A DNA stretch of 51,022 nt from Prevotella sp. (GTDB lineage: Bacteria; Bacteroidota; Bacteroidia; Bacteroidales; Bacteroidaceae), in the NCBI GenBank assembly GCA_017524385.1, contig JAFWSS010000197.1, positions 1 through 51,022 on the forward strand, written 5' to 3'. The notes under the pieces were generated by a model. That model did no database searches, was not told the DNA's origin, and saw only the letters and a program-made list of their open reading frames with translations. This document shows positions 32,330 to 42,611 of this stretch, piece after piece (position 1 is the first letter of the stretch; every line of letters begins with the position of its first letter). A program made the translations under genes and the position numbers.

Positions 32330-35300
32330 CTATGTGATGTTTTGCCTTATAGCTTTCACCAGTGTCACCATGACATTGGTACCACCCTTTTCTCCTGGGC
32401 GTGCTTCAATGCCGCAACCTCTGGCATTTGTGGACTCTCCCACGTCTCTGACGATTTGCCTGCAGAGCAAGAACGGCAGGTGGCTCATTCCTGGGTTGAA
32501 GAGTTCGTAACACTCATCTTGCGTAAGATGTATATTGTGATATTCTACTTTGATGATTACGTATTTGTTGTCTTTATTAGTAGTGGTGAAAACGGGTTTC
32601 TCTCCTCCCCCTTGTTTTTCCAGTATGCCAAAGAGATGTTTCAGCATGACTCTGTCGCCCAAAACAACGACATCGCCTTTCTGTTCCTTGGCTGCTCGAG
32701 GTAGGATGTCAGAGAGTTTCACGGGTGCGCATTCCAGTTTGATGCTTTCCACCTGTCTCATGGCTTGAGCGCTGAGCAGCGTGTAGAGTTCCTTGTAATA
32801 ATCAGCCAATTCAGAGATGCCTTGAAGTTGCTCGTCTCTTTTTTCCACCAATGTCCGTATGCGTGAGGGATAGTACATTGTCTCATGCTTGAGCGTGCTA
32901 AGGCAGTTGTCCAGCACACTATTTGCCACATGCAACTGATCGTTCTCCATTTGGCATTTCCTCACTTCGTCTTCAGCCAGTTCTATTTCTTCCAATTTCT
33001 TCTGTTGCATATCCATGCTTTGCTTGAGAGTTCCAATGAGTTCGTTGGCAACTTTTTGCAAAGGCTCTGGCAGTTTTTCGTTGGCATAGATGGTGTTTTT
33101 GACCTTGTTGTTCTTCCCTTCGGCATCCCCATCGCCAGCCAATCTTATCATCTCTTTCAATTTGTCATTGTCGTCGGCATCAGACAACAGCACGTTGCTC
33201 ATGGCCTTCACCCTTTCATAGCAAAACCTGTTATAGACCAAGTGCCTGTAATAGAGGAGGAAATATGCGAGTATGATAAGCAGCAACAAGATGACAAGGA
33301 TTACAATGGCCATGTATTTGTTTGACTGCGTCTTTTGCATGCCACTACAATATTCCGGCAAGGTGCTGTCGGCAGACATCTCTTTGTACAGCTGGGTATA
33401 GACCTTGTTGTTGTAGTTGTATAACGACCAATTGTGAAGCGAGAGTGCAGCCACGGCGATTTCATTCCTTAGGGTGAGTATGGTTTCGTAGTTGACGGGA
33501 ACCTGGTCGTGATACCATAGGATTTCCGACTGTAGGACAGACTTCTGGCTTTCCATCACAAGAGTGTCAGTGCCCTGAGGCATGATGCTTTTGTATGCCT
33601 TGTTGATGCAATCCAATGCGGAATATGCATAGTCGATGGCATCCTGGAATCTGTCTTTAGTGTTGCAAGTCCATACACTATCTGTGAATTGTGATGCCTT
33701 GGCAAGCAGGTTGCCCGTTTCAGAAGCATGGGTCGTGCCAGCTGCCAAAGCCAGGAAGCAAACCATCAATGTCCTTGCTACGCCTTTGGGGAGTTTGAAG
33801 AAGAAACGGCTTCCCTCACCCACCTTGCTTTCGACTCCGATGTCGCATACTTTGAACACCGAACTGATTTTCTTATATTTCTCTATGATACCCTTGCAGT
33901 TGACCAGTCCGAATCCGTGCCCTTTTTCCCTATTGACAGAGAGGGTGTTGCCATTTGCAGGTTCTTTCGCTTCATCTTCGGAAAAGACCATTCTTTCCAC
34001 GCTGAAAGCATTGGCAGCTTGTTCAGGCGTCATCCCCTTTCCCGTGTCGATGATTCTGATTTCCACATGGTCCTCGCCTTCGACAGCCTCCAATGTGACC
34101 TTGCCACCAGCAGGTGTGAACTTCCTTGCATTGTCAGCCATTGTGTTGACCATGAAAAGAGTAAGAATCTTGTCGGCTTTCACCCATGCGCCAGAGTCCA
34201 CCACTTCCAATGTGATGTTCCTCAGTTGGAAACTCCTTCTGCTGTGAGCCACGATGTCGAGCAAAGCCTGTATCGGGAAACTCTCTATGTGCAATTTTAG
34301 TTCACCTTTCCTGAGTTGTATCCATTGTGTTAGGATGTCGTTGTAGTCGATGATGCGGTCGGTGAGTTCAGCGACATAAGCATATCTCTCATCTCTGAGT
34401 TGCTCTGTCTCATTGGCCGACTGAAGTTTCTGAATCTCATGGAGCATCCTGTCGATATAAGGAGTGACCATTCCGACGAGCGACACTTTGGCGCGTTGCT
34501 CTAGATTGAGACTTTTTTCCTTCTCGGTATGTTGCCTTCCGACGGCCAACTGTTCCATGGTTTCCTCATATTGGTCATTGAGTGCATCCAGGCGCTGTTT
34601 GTTTTCGTTTTTCCATTTAACCAACGGTTCAAGAAGGCTTTCGATGGAAAATTTCTTTGCCCTTTTCTTTCTCAGATACGAAAAGATGAAAAGCATGGCA
34701 ACTCCAGCCACGATGACCGCCACGATGATGTAAGTCATGACGTTGAGTTGGTGGATGGACTGCTTCAGTTGGTCTGCCCTTGATTCGTAGTATCTGTCCT
34801 GTCGTGTTTGGTCTTGTGTGTCAAGGTAATTGTTACGGTATTTATGTGAATTGACCTTGTCGTTGATGGCAGCATATATGACGCTGAGTTGTTCCCAGAT
34901 GGAAGCCACCAAGTCGGGTGCTTGGAAGATGGCAGTATCGTTTGACAGTGCAAGGTTCAAGTATTCAAGAGTCTTCTCATTGTCTCCAATATTGCGATAA
35001 CATTGTGCAAGTGTACGGTATGAGCCGGCAGTCTGATAAACGTCTCCATAGTCAGAAAACATGGTAAGAGATCGCTGTGCCAGATTGACGGCAAGCATGC
35101 TGTCGGGCACGTTGTCAATATTGATGTTCTTGAAAGCGACATAGTTGTCGTTGATGAGTCTGCTTGCTAGTTCAGGCACTTGCAAGTGCTCGCTGATGGC
35201 CTGCAGCGAGTTGGCTGTCCAGAACGAATATCCATAATCTATCGAGGCGTTGTAGCACTTGAAGAGGTTCTCCATCTCCTGTTGATTGATTTCCTCCTGT

Positions 35301-35944
35301 GTGCCTTGTGTGATGGTACCTCCAGCTCCTACGTTATAGTAATAATTGAGCAACTGCGGTATGTCTTGCTGTATTTCTCCATAAGGTGCGATTTGTTCGA
35401 TGGCTTCCACAGCAGGTTGCTCCAGTCCTACATAATAATAATAGGTGGAAGTCACGATGTCGAACTCCGTCCTTGCATATATCATCCTTCTTTGATGATG
35501 CTCGTTGAAGGTATGTTCATCTTCAGCGATTCGCTTGAATTTTTGTATCGCGCTTTCCCGGAAGGTGTAGAAATCCTTGTTTCTTGACTGCCTTTGGCAC
35601 AGACGCATTTGCTGAATGTCGGCGATGAGCAATTCTATCTGGTTGTCGGTAATGGCAGTGATGGAGTCCAACTGTCGAGCCGCAATGTCGTATTCCATCC
35701 TTGCAATGCTGACGAAAGCCTTGTTGTTGAAAGCTTCTGCTATTGCTCCATCATATCCTCCAGCCTTTTCCATGGCCTTGTTGGCATAAATCAATGTGGA
35801 GTCAAGGTCACGATAATGGTAGTCATAGGCAAGTTCGTTGAGAGCATCAACTTCCTCCATATTCCCTGTGGAGCAAGCAGCTACAACCGACAACAGCGCG
35901 CAAATCATCACGCACCACCATCCCTTACGACAAAGCAACGCCAT
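32330..35944 (-). CDS. Double-module histidine kinase with periplasmic TPR-like domain
   Basis: About 1204 residues from the start chosen at the lipoprotein-type signal (VAACS). The frame opens 21 codons earlier, at 36007. Module 1: a helical periplasmic TPR-like domain (to about 400), a membrane helix (about 402-424), a coiled coil and a HATPase (about 555-735) with N605 in the NTMADNARKFTP box, DTGKGM and GHGFGLV. At the usual H-box position (SLVGMVTPYI) a valine replaces histidine. Module 2: an internal hydrophobic segment (about 721-741), a second outer domain, a membrane helix (about 877-900), then H1020 in LKHETMYYPSRI and a degraded ATPase. It resembles Bacteroidota proteins with DUF5112/DUF5113 domains, from memory. 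Partner regulator at 31584. Confidence 0.8.
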   Translation of the reverse strand: MALLCRKGWWCVMICALLSVVAACSTGNMEEVDALNELAYDYHYRDLDSTLIYANKAMEKAGGYDGAIAEAFNNKAFVSIARMEYDIAARQLDSITAITDNQIELLIADIQQMRLCQRQSRNKDFYTFRESAIQKFKRIAEDEHTFNEHHQRRMIYARTEFDIVTSTYYYYVGLEQPAVEAIEQIAPYGEIQQDIPQLLNYYYNVGAGGTITQGTQEEINQQEMENLFKCYNASIDYGYSFWTANSLQAISEHLQVPELASRLINDNYVAFKNINIDNVPDSMLAVNLAQRSLTMFSDYGDVYQTAGSYRTLAQCYRNIGDNEKTLEYLNLALSNDTAIFQAPDLVASIWEQLSVIYAAINDKVNSHKYRNNYLDTQDQTRQDRYYESRADQLKQSIHQLNVMTYIIVAVIVAGVAMLFIFSYLRKKRAKKFSIESLLEPLVKWKNENKQRLDALNDQYEETMEQLAVGRQHTEKEKSLNLEQRAKVSLVGMVTPYIDRMLHEIQKLQSANETEQLRDERYAYVAELTDRIIDYNDILTQWIQLRKGELKLHIESFPIQALLDIVAHSRRSFQLRNITLEVVDSGAWVKADKILTLFMVNTMADNARKFTPAGGKVTLEAVEGEDHVEIRIIDTGKGMTPEQAANAFSVERMVFSEDEAKEPANGNTLSVNREKGHGFGLVNCKGIIEKYKKISSVFKVCDIGVESKVGEGSRFFFKLPKGVARTLMVCFLALAAGTTHASETGNLLAKASQFTDSVWTCNTKDRFQDAIDYAYSALDCINKAYKSIMPQGTDTLVMESQKSVLQSEILWYHDQVPVNYETILTLRNEIAVAALSLHNWSLYNYNNKVYTQLYKEMSADSTLPEYCSGMQKTQSNKYMAIVILVILLLLIILAYFLLYYRHLVYNRFCYERVKAMSNVLLSDADDNDKLKEMIRLAGDGDAEGKNNKVKNTIYANEKLPEPLQKVANELIGTLKQSMDMQQKKLEEIELAEDEVRKCQMENDQLHVANSVLDNCLSTLKHETMYYPSRIRTLVEKRDEQLQGISELADYYKELYTLLSAQAMRQVESIKLECAPVKLSDILPRAAKEQKGDVVVLGDRVMLKHLFGILEKQGGGEKPVFTTTNKDNKYVIIKVEYHNIHLTQDECYELFNPGMSHLPFLLCRQIVRDVGESTNARGCGIEARPGEKGGTNVMVTLVKAIRQNIT

Positions 35945-36036
35945 CCTGGCCCCACTTGTCGGAGGTTGCGATTTCGACTTTCCATAGCGTTCAAGACCAA
36001 GCATCATATCATCAAAACAATCAAGTTGTCTGCTTT

Positions 36037-36076
36037 AAAAAAATCCCTCTCCCTGCTGCGTATGCCGGGAGAGGGA
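36037..36076 (-). terminator. Rho-independent terminator after the KDG operon
   Basis: On the minus strand, a 10-bp stem (TCCCTCTCCC at 36044-36053 against 36067-36076) with a 13-base loop is followed by seven T (A at 36037-36043). It ends the kdgK-eda transcript. The double histidine kinase downstream therefore needs its own promoter, which I could not identify. Confidence 0.88.
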
Positions 36077-36102
36077 ATCCGTTGGTTCCCTATCGGGAAG
36101 AA

Positions 36103-36774
36103 TTATCCTCTTGCCTTGGCGATATATCCAAGTGCTTCTTCACATTTGTCGGAAATGGCCTTCCAGTTCTTGGCAGCGACCACTTCTTTTGGAAAGAGTT
36201 TCGACCCCATGCCCACGCAAAGCACACCGGCCTTTATCCAGTTGGTGAGATTCTCCTCATCGGGCGACACACCTCCGGTAACCATGATGTTCGACCATCT
36301 CAATGGTGCCATGACGTTTTTCACGAAAGAGGGTCCTCCCACATTGCCAGCCGGGAACACTTTCGTCACGTCGCATCCCATGGCTTGTGCATTGTTGATT
36401 TCGCTTACGGATCCGCATCCTGGGCTGTATGGGACAAGGCGTCTGTTGCATACCTCGCAAATGGCAGGATTGAAGTTGGGGCCTACGATGAAATTTGCAC
36501 CCAACTGCAAATACAGTGCTGCCGTTGCCGGGTCAACCACGGTACCTACCCCCATGATCATTTCGGGGCAGTTCTCAATCACCCATTTATTGACCTCAGC
36601 AAACACTTCGTGTGCGAAATCTCCACGGTTAGTGAACTCGAACACCCTCACTCCGCCATCATAACAAGCCTTGACCACGTTTTTCACCACTTCGGGGTCG
36701 CTGTTGTAGAAGACAGGCACCATGCCTGTTTGCCGCATGGCAGTGATGACTTGTACTTTGTTGAATTTTGCCAT
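36103..36774 (-). CDS. eda: 2-keto-3-deoxy-6-phosphogluconate aldolase (KDPG/KHG aldolase)
   Basis: A 223-residue class I aldolase that splits KDPG into pyruvate and glyceraldehyde 3-phosphate. The Schiff-base lysine lies in the VTKVFPAGN motif, and the catalytic glutamate in [18 protein letters not shown] and VTGGVSPDE, which bind phosphate and metal-free substrate, are also seen. Length is normal. It follows the KDG kinase by 22 bases, so the pair turns 2-keto-3-deoxygluconate from uronic acids (pectin, alginate) into central metabolites. No uronate isomerase or SusCD genes are in the window. Confidence 0.92.
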   Translation of the reverse strand: MAKFNKVQVITAMRQTGMVPVFYNSDPEVVKNVVKACYDGGVRVFEFTNRGDFAHEVFAEVNKWVIENCPEMIMGVGTVVDPATAALYLQLGANFIVGPNFNPAICEVCNRRLVPYSPGCGSVSEINNAQAMGCDVTKVFPAGNVGGPSFVKNVMAPLRWSNIMVTGGVSPDEENLTNWIKAGVLCVGMGSKLFPKEVVAAKNWKAISDKCEEALGYIAKARG

Positions 36775-36796
36775 TATCTTGTGATGTTATGTTGTT

Positions 36797-37822
36797 TTAT
36801 CTTTGTACACGTCCCGATGCATCGCCGCCAGCAAGGTTCTCCACTTCCTCTTTGGAAACAAGATTGAAATCACCAGGAATGGTATGCTTGAGTGCCGAAG
36901 CTGCCACAGCGAATTCAAGAGCCTTAGCTTGGTCGTCGGGATAGGTGAGCAATCCATGGATCAAACCACCCGAGAAGGAGTCACCTCCACCGACGCGGTC
37001 GATGATGGGTTTGATGTCATACCTCTTGCTTTGATAGAATTCCTTACCGTTGTAAATCAATGCTTTCCATCCATTGTGGGAAGCTGAGAAAGACTCTCGC
37101 AATGTACTGACTACATATTTGAATCCAAAGGTTTCCATCATCCCAATGAAAATGCCATGATATCCTTCTGCATCAGTCTTTCCACCTTCCACGTCGGCAT
37201 CTGGCTTGAAGCCTAGGCATAGTTGTGCATCCTCCTCGTTTCCGATGCACACGTCCACATATTTCATCAACGGTTTCATGATGCTCTGAGCCTTTTCGGA
37301 AGTCCAAAGTTTCTTACGGAAATTGAGGTCTACACTGACTGTCACGCCATGTCGCTTGGCAGCCTCGCAAGCGAGCCTTGTGAGTTCAGCCGCCTTGTCG
37401 CTGATGGCAGGTGTGATTCCACTCCAATGGAACCATTGTGCCCCCTCCATGATTTTGTCGAAGTCGAAGTCGCCTGGTTCTGCTTCTGCAATGGAACTTC
37501 CAGCACGGTCGTAAATCACTTTCGACGGGCGCATGGAAGCGCCGCTTTCAAGATAGTAAATGCCGACGCGGTTTCCTCCGCGAGCGATATAATCGGTATT
37601 CACTCCATACCTTCTCAACGCATTGACAGCGCACTGTCCGATTTCGTGTTTTGGGAGTTTGGAGACGAAGTAAGCGTCGTGCCCGTAGTTGGCGGCACTC
37701 ACTGCCACATTTGCTTCGCCGCCCCCGTACACGACGTCGAAATAGTCACTTTGGATGAATCTCTTTTGTCCTGGTGAAGACAGTCGGAGCATGATTTCGC
37801 CTAATGTTACAACTTTAGCCAT
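36797..37822 (-). CDS. kdgK: 2-keto-3-deoxygluconate kinase (PfkB family)
   Basis: A 341-residue sugar kinase that phosphorylates KDG at the 6-position. It has the N-terminal GGGEANVAVSAANYG motif and the PfkB signature DRVGGGDSFSGGLIHG near the C-terminus, where D in GGGDS is the catalytic base. The fold and length fit KdgK better than fructokinase, and the aldolase gene directly behind supports the assignment. The -7 box TATTTTTG lies at 37907-37900, about 80 bases before the start. Confidence 0.88.
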   Translation of the reverse strand: MAKVVTLGEIMLRLSSPGQKRFIQSDYFDVVYGGGEANVAVSAANYGHDAYFVSKLPKHEIGQCAVNALRRYGVNTDYIARGGNRVGIYYLESGASMRPSKVIYDRAGSSIAEAEPGDFDFDKIMEGAQWFHWSGITPAISDKAAELTRLACEAAKRHGVTVSVDLNFRKKLWTSEKAQSIMKPLMKYVDVCIGNEEDAQLCLGFKPDADVEGGKTDAEGYHGIFIGMMETFGFKYVVSTLRESFSASHNGWKALIYNGKEFYQSKRYDIKPIIDRVGGGDSFSGGLIHGLLTYPDDQAKALEFAVAASALKHTIPGDFNLVSKEEVENLAGGDASGRVQR

Positions 37823-37899
37823 TTTTGTGATTTTGATATTAATAGATGATTTGATGTTTGTCTTTGTTGGTTTCGTGTCCGACGGTTCGGAATACCGTA

Positions 37900-37907
37900 C
37901 AAAAATA
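37900..37907 (-). promoter_or_regulatory. -7 box of the kdgK-eda operon
   Basis: Minus-strand TATTTTTG, with a weak -33 region (CTTG at 37928-37925, 17 bases upstream). The transcript leader of about 70 bases contains a small ACGGT/ACCGT hairpin. Confidence 0.5.
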
Positions 37908-38035
37908 CTTATTTTTTAGTGAATCAAGAAATAAAAGTTGAAAAATTAATGTTTATTTAGCAAAAAGTGGTGTATGCCCCTTAGGTTTCACCCCTCCATG
38001 GTTTTTAACTTGAATTAATGTAGGTTAATGTCAAT

Positions 38036-39421
38036 TCAGTAGCCAACGGCTTGTTTGTACACCAAAATCTTGTTATGATAGTCGGCAACGGCGTCTGTAT
38101 GTTTGTCCAACGACTGTTGATATAGTGTTTGTGCCTCCAACAGATTGCTCATGGTGGAAATGCCAGCCTTGTAATAATCGCTTTGCAAGCGTAGGTTTTC
38201 CTTTGCTTGTTCGATGCTTCGTTGAGCGATGCCAAGTTGCTGGTAGGCTTCCACCACATCGTTCCACCCTTTTTGCATTTTGATGATCAGCAACTCAGAA
38301 TTGTCAGCCAGTTGGTCAATAGCCTTCTGTTGCTCTATCTCCTTCCTTTTTACGGCATGGCTTCCCCCCCACCATGAAGAGATGGGTATGTTGACAGTTG
38401 CGAACACCATGGCGAAGGTTCTGTCGTTTCCAAGGAGGTTGTGGTAGTTGTATCCCGCCCCCACTGCCACGGTGGGCATGTTATCACCTATGGCCATTTT
38501 TTTCTGCAAGGTGGCCGCTTCCACTTGTTTGTTGAGCAATTGATACTCTGTTGTCTTTTCAAGTGCGGCATCCGGGTCTCTTTTCAAGGACGAAGGCAAA
38601 GGAATGTCATCGGGGTCGTAATGCAGGACAAAAGCGGTGTCATTCAACCCACAATGATGAGCGAGGAGCATTTTCATGATGCCAATGCCATTTCCCAACT
38701 TTAGTTTCTGGCTCTCCACCTCGTTCTGCTTGAGTTGCACCTGCAACAGGTCGTTTTTCATAGCAACTCCAGCCTCCACAGCCGTGTTCACATCCTTGCA
38801 TATGTCATTGAGCCATTCCTCCACCGCCAAGACGGTATTCATTTTTTCCTCCAAGGCTACAATCTGCCAGAAATATTGTTCAGCGGTCAGTTCCACTTCG
38901 TTTTCAGCAAGTTTCATCTGCAATACCGAAACCTCTTCCCCCACTTTGGCCAGACGGTTCCCATTGACAATTTTCCCTCCGGCGAAAACAGGTTGGACGG
39001 CACTCACTCCTGCGAGTGTTCCATTTTTCATCATCTCCACGCTGACAGGCGCCCCTAATTCCACCAAGGCCTCTGGTGGCAGGGCCTGTGCGAGAGAGGC
39101 AGCGAGGGTGGGTGGCATGGATTCAGAGAGGTTGACATCCATTTGGGTCATACTCCTGTTTGCGTTGAACCATAGTCCCGTTGCACTCACGTTGGGAAAA
39201 TATTTGGTAAAAGCCTCTTTCCGCTGTTCTTCTGCCGCCTTGATGCTTTGTTGTGCATTGCGAATGTTGATATTGTCGGCTTTGGCAGAATCGATGATTT
39301 GATATAGTGTGAGCGTCTCCCTTTTGGTGACTTTTTGGGTCCCTTCTTGTCCTGAGACATTCAAGCACGAACATGTCATCAGCATGATGACACATATTGA
39401 CCATTTGTTCGTTATTCTCAT
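38036..39421 (-). CDS. TolC-like outer-membrane efflux protein
   Basis: A 461-residue outer-membrane factor with a signal peptide (1-23). It has two copies of the long helical repeats of TolC-type proteins (for example LRLQSDYYKAGISTMSNLLEA and its earlier counterpart), separated by strand segments that form the outer-membrane barrel. It exports drugs or other small molecules with the RND pump and adaptor in front of it. Its ATG overlaps the pump stop codon in an ATGA. It is the last gene of a four-gene minus-strand run. Substrate unknown. Confidence 0.88.
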   Translation of the reverse strand: MRITNKWSICVIMLMTCSCLNVSGQEGTQKVTKRETLTLYQIIDSAKADNINIRNAQQSIKAAEEQRKEAFTKYFPNVSATGLWFNANRSMTQMDVNLSESMPPTLAASLAQALPPEALVELGAPVSVEMMKNGTLAGVSAVQPVFAGGKIVNGNRLAKVGEEVSVLQMKLAENEVELTAEQYFWQIVALEEKMNTVLAVEEWLNDICKDVNTAVEAGVAMKNDLLQVQLKQNEVESQKLKLGNGIGIMKMLLAHHCGLNDTAFVLHYDPDDIPLPSSLKRDPDAALEKTTEYQLLNKQVEAATLQKKMAIGDNMPTVAVGAGYNYHNLLGNDRTFAMVFATVNIPISSWWGGSHAVKRKEIEQQKAIDQLADNSELLIIKMQKGWNDVVEAYQQLGIAQRSIEQAKENLRLQSDYYKAGISTMSNLLEAQTLYQQSLDKHTDAVADYHNKILVYKQAVGY

Positions 39422-42400
39422 ATTTGATCGATAGGATTGTCAGGTTGTGTTTTGGGTGAAGGTTCGTGTGATTTCAAGTTCACTTTCCAATATACCACGG
39501 GCAGGATGGTGACAACAAGTATGAGCGAACCAATGCCTCCAGCGAAGATGGTGACTCCCACAGGCATCCAGAAGGAAGACTGTGCGATGATCATGGGAAT
39601 GACCCCGACGGCAGTGGTGGCTGTTGTGAGGAAGATGGGTACCATCCTTCTTCGCCCAGCGTCATGAGCGGCTTTCCTTACAGCCTCATTGTACCCCTTT
39701 AGGTCGTATCCCGGATGGGTTTCCACATAAGTCTTCATCAGGTTGTTGGCGTGCTCGAAAATGAGTATCTCATTTCGCATGATCATACCCATGAGTGTGA
39801 TGAGCCCCATGACAGAGGTCAGGCCGAGGGTTCGGTTCATCAGTCCCAGACCTATCAATGCCCCCGGCATCATGAGTGCGAGTGCCACCATGCACACGGT
39901 TGTGATGCCGTATTTCTTGAAATTCAGCAACAGGAAGAAGAAAATGATGACCAATGCGATGCCTACACCACCCATGATTTGCGGCAATGCTTCCGCATTG
40001 TATTCCATCTCTCCTCCCACCTCGCTCCTCACTCCTTGTGGCAAGGAGATGCTGTCTGTCATCATTTTAGCTATTCGGTTTTCCACGGGTGTGGCATAGA
40101 CACCTTGAGCAAACTGTGCCGTCACCGTCATGCATCGCTCGCCTCCCCTATGCATGATGCGGCTTTGACTCCAAGCGGGATTCACCTTCGCCACTTGTCT
40201 CAGGGGCACGGTGCTGTTGGAGGAATGCTCATCTCCTGTCAAGGAATGCAGGCCAGAGGATGCGATGGCCATGGGCGAGGCAATGCCTAAGTTTTCGATG
40301 TCGGAGAATGTCATGTCGCTATCGTCCTTCACGATGATGGGCACCTCGTAATCCCCCTCCCACAGTTGTCCCACTTTCAGGTCGTTGGTGACGCTTCCAA
40401 GGGCGAGTGCGGCAGTGGTGCGACTGATGCCAAGCTGCGCAGAGGCAATGGGGTCAAGTTCCACATTTATGATGGGAAATGGTTGCAGGTAGTCAGTATG
40501 CACCCACTCCAATTCGGGCATTTCCTGCATCTTCTCCATCAGTCTCTCGCCAGCAGTCTGGAGGGAGTTGAGGTCGTTGCCATAGAACCTGTATTCCAGT
40601 TCCTGCACCTCTAGGAAGTCGAGTCGTTTGAATTTGACATAAGCCTCTGGGAAGGCATCGCTATATTTGGGTTGGTATTCGGCCAGCAGTTCAAGAGTGG
40701 CATCCTGCGAGGTGGTGTTGACGATGAACTGTGCGTAGTTGCGTCCTGCCATCTGGGGGGCATAACAAGTCATGAAGCGGGGAGAGGAGCATCCGATGAA
40801 ACTGGTGATGCATTCCACGCGTTTGTCGGCCTGCAACACCTGCCGCATGGAATCGGCCACAAGTCGGGTCTCGTTCAAACCCTTCCCTTCAGGGAGGAAG
40901 ATTTCCACAGCAAACTGATCTCGGTCGGCATAAGGAAAGACACGGATTTTAAGATAGGGTACGATGAGGTTGGAAAGTAGCACCAAAGCCACACCTCCAC
41001 CTATGGTAAGCCAAGGGTGCCTGAAGGTGAAAGCCAGCAACTTGTTGTAGACGTCTTGCACCACATCCGTGATGTTCCTTTTTCGTTTTTTCTCCTTTTC
41101 CGGGTCCTTGGGCTTGATGATGAGCACCTCGAGGAAAGGGATGACTGTCACGGCGAGGAACAAGGATACCATAAGGTTGATAAGAATGGTCCATGGAAAG
41201 TCGCTGATGGCATCTCCGAACCCACCCTTCATGGTAACCAGCAGAGGGAAGAAGATGACAGAGATGCATATGGTGGCCAGCATCATTGGCATGAAATACT
41301 GTTGAGCGGACATGATGGCGGCTTTCTTCGGTTCATAGCCTTTACCTAGATACTCAAGGTATCCATCAATGACGACGATTGAATTATCGACCACCATCCC
41401 GAGAACCACGATGAGGGCAGCCAAGGTGACGATGTTCAACTCTATTCCTGCCATATACATGAAAGAGACAGAGATGAAAGTGCTCAAAGGTATGGTGATG
41501 GCAGCGACGATGGCCGAGCGTATGGGAAAGAGAATCATCATCACGATGATGATTACAGCCATGGAGATGAGCAGGTCTCTGAGGAACGACTTGATGCTGC
41601 CTTCCACCACTTTGGGTTGGTCGGCGATTCTTGTGATGGTCACGTCTTCAGGCAGTTCTTGCGTACGGAAATCGTCGATTACACGATCCACCTCATCTCC
41701 ATAAGCCACGATGTTGTTGCCAGGCGTCATCTCGAGTGAAAGCAGGATGCATGGATGCCCGTCTTGTTGTATGTAACTGTTAGACTGGTCGTATTCCCTC
41801 ACCACTTTCGCCACGTCTCTCACACGCACCATCTTTCCTGTCACGGGGTCGCTGAAGATGATGAGGTTGGCCACTTCCTCCTCAGTGTTTTCCGTCGGCG
41901 CGATGTGTATGGGTACCTTTTGGTCGGCATCGTCTATGCTTCCGCTGAGTGTTGTGAGTCCTTCGCTTTGTAGTTTTGTGAACAGCGTCTGTTGCCCTAT
42001 CCCGTAAGCTTGCAGCCTCTGCCTGTCGACATAGAGGCTGATTTGCTCCTGCTGCTCGCCATAGACCCGCACGTTGGCCACGGATGGAATACGCCGCAGC
42101 CTGTCACTGAGGTTGTCACTATAATGGTGCAGTTCCCTGTAACTTCTCTCCGGACTTTCAATGGCGATGAGCAAGGCTGAGGTATTGCCGAAATCATCAT
42201 TGGCCACCAGTGCCACCACTCCGCCAGGGAGATTCTGTTTGAAAAGCGCCAGGCCGTGCTTGATTTTGCTCCACACCTCGTTCTTGTTGTTCACTTCATC
42301 ATTGAGGCGCACCATGACGATGCACATCCCGTTTTGGGCGGTCGTGGCAGTTTTGGCTCGATTGACTTCCCCATAAGTGAAGAGGAAACGCTCCAAAGGT

Positions 42401-42609
42401 TTGGCCACTTGCTCTTCCACTTCCTCAGAAGTAGCTCCAGGGTAAACGGCAATGACCACGCCTTGCCTGATGGTGAACTGTGGAAACTCATCTTTTGGCA
42501 TGTCGTACATGCCAAAAATGCCCAAGCCAAAGAGAATGAGCACCACGAGCAGCGTGATGGAATAATGGTCCAAAGGCCATCGATACCAATTCTTGGATAC
42601 GTCTTCCAT
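39418..42609 (-). CDS. RND efflux pump, inner-membrane subunit
   Basis: A 1063-residue transporter of the resistance-nodulation-division superfamily with 12 membrane helices and two large periplasmic loops. The TM4 signature reads GMVVDNSIVVIDGYLEYL, with one aspartate rather than the D-D pair of AcrB, as in many Bacteroidota pumps. The docking region has PGATSEEVEEQVAKPLE. It uses the proton gradient to drive export through the adaptor and TolC. It is translated with both neighbours: 2 bases after the adaptor stop, and a 4-base overlap with TolC. Substrate cannot be told. Confidence 0.9.
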   Translation of the reverse strand: MEDVSKNWYRWPLDHYSITLLVVLILFGLGIFGMYDMPKDEFPQFTIRQGVVIAVYPGATSEEVEEQVAKPLERFLFTYGEVNRAKTATTAQNGMCIVMVRLNDEVNNKNEVWSKIKHGLALFKQNLPGGVVALVANDDFGNTSALLIAIESPERSYRELHHYSDNLSDRLRRIPSVANVRVYGEQQEQISLYVDRQRLQAYGIGQQTLFTKLQSEGLTTLSGSIDDADQKVPIHIAPTENTEEEVANLIIFSDPVTGKMVRVRDVAKVVREYDQSNSYIQQDGHPCILLSLEMTPGNNIVAYGDEVDRVIDDFRTQELPEDVTITRIADQPKVVEGSIKSFLRDLLISMAVIIIVMMILFPIRSAIVAAITIPLSTFISVSFMYMAGIELNIVTLAALIVVLGMVVDNSIVVIDGYLEYLGKGYEPKKAAIMSAQQYFMPMMLATICISVIFFPLLVTMKGGFGDAISDFPWTILINLMVSLFLAVTVIPFLEVLIIKPKDPEKEKKRKRNITDVVQDVYNKLLAFTFRHPWLTIGGGVALVLLSNLIVPYLKIRVFPYADRDQFAVEIFLPEGKGLNETRLVADSMRQVLQADKRVECITSFIGCSSPRFMTCYAPQMAGRNYAQFIVNTTSQDATLELLAEYQPKYSDAFPEAYVKFKRLDFLEVQELEYRFYGNDLNSLQTAGERLMEKMQEMPELEWVHTDYLQPFPIINVELDPIASAQLGISRTTAALALGSVTNDLKVGQLWEGDYEVPIIVKDDSDMTFSDIENLGIASPMAIASSGLHSLTGDEHSSNSTVPLRQVAKVNPAWSQSRIMHRGGERCMTVTAQFAQGVYATPVENRIAKMMTDSISLPQGVRSEVGGEMEYNAEALPQIMGGVGIALVIIFFFLLLNFKKYGITTVCMVALALMMPGALIGLGLMNRTLGLTSVMGLITLMGMIMRNEILIFEHANNLMKTYVETHPGYDLKGYNEAVRKAAHDAGRRRMVPIFLTTATTAVGVIPMIIAQSSFWMPVGVTIFAGGIGSLILVVTILPVVYWKVNLKSHEPSPKTQPDNPIDQI

Positions 42610-42611
42610 AA

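Noticed and set aside
36008-36036. Promoter for the double histidine kinase
   Set aside because: No TAnnTTTG box with a matched -33 element could be found; only TTTG-like fragments.
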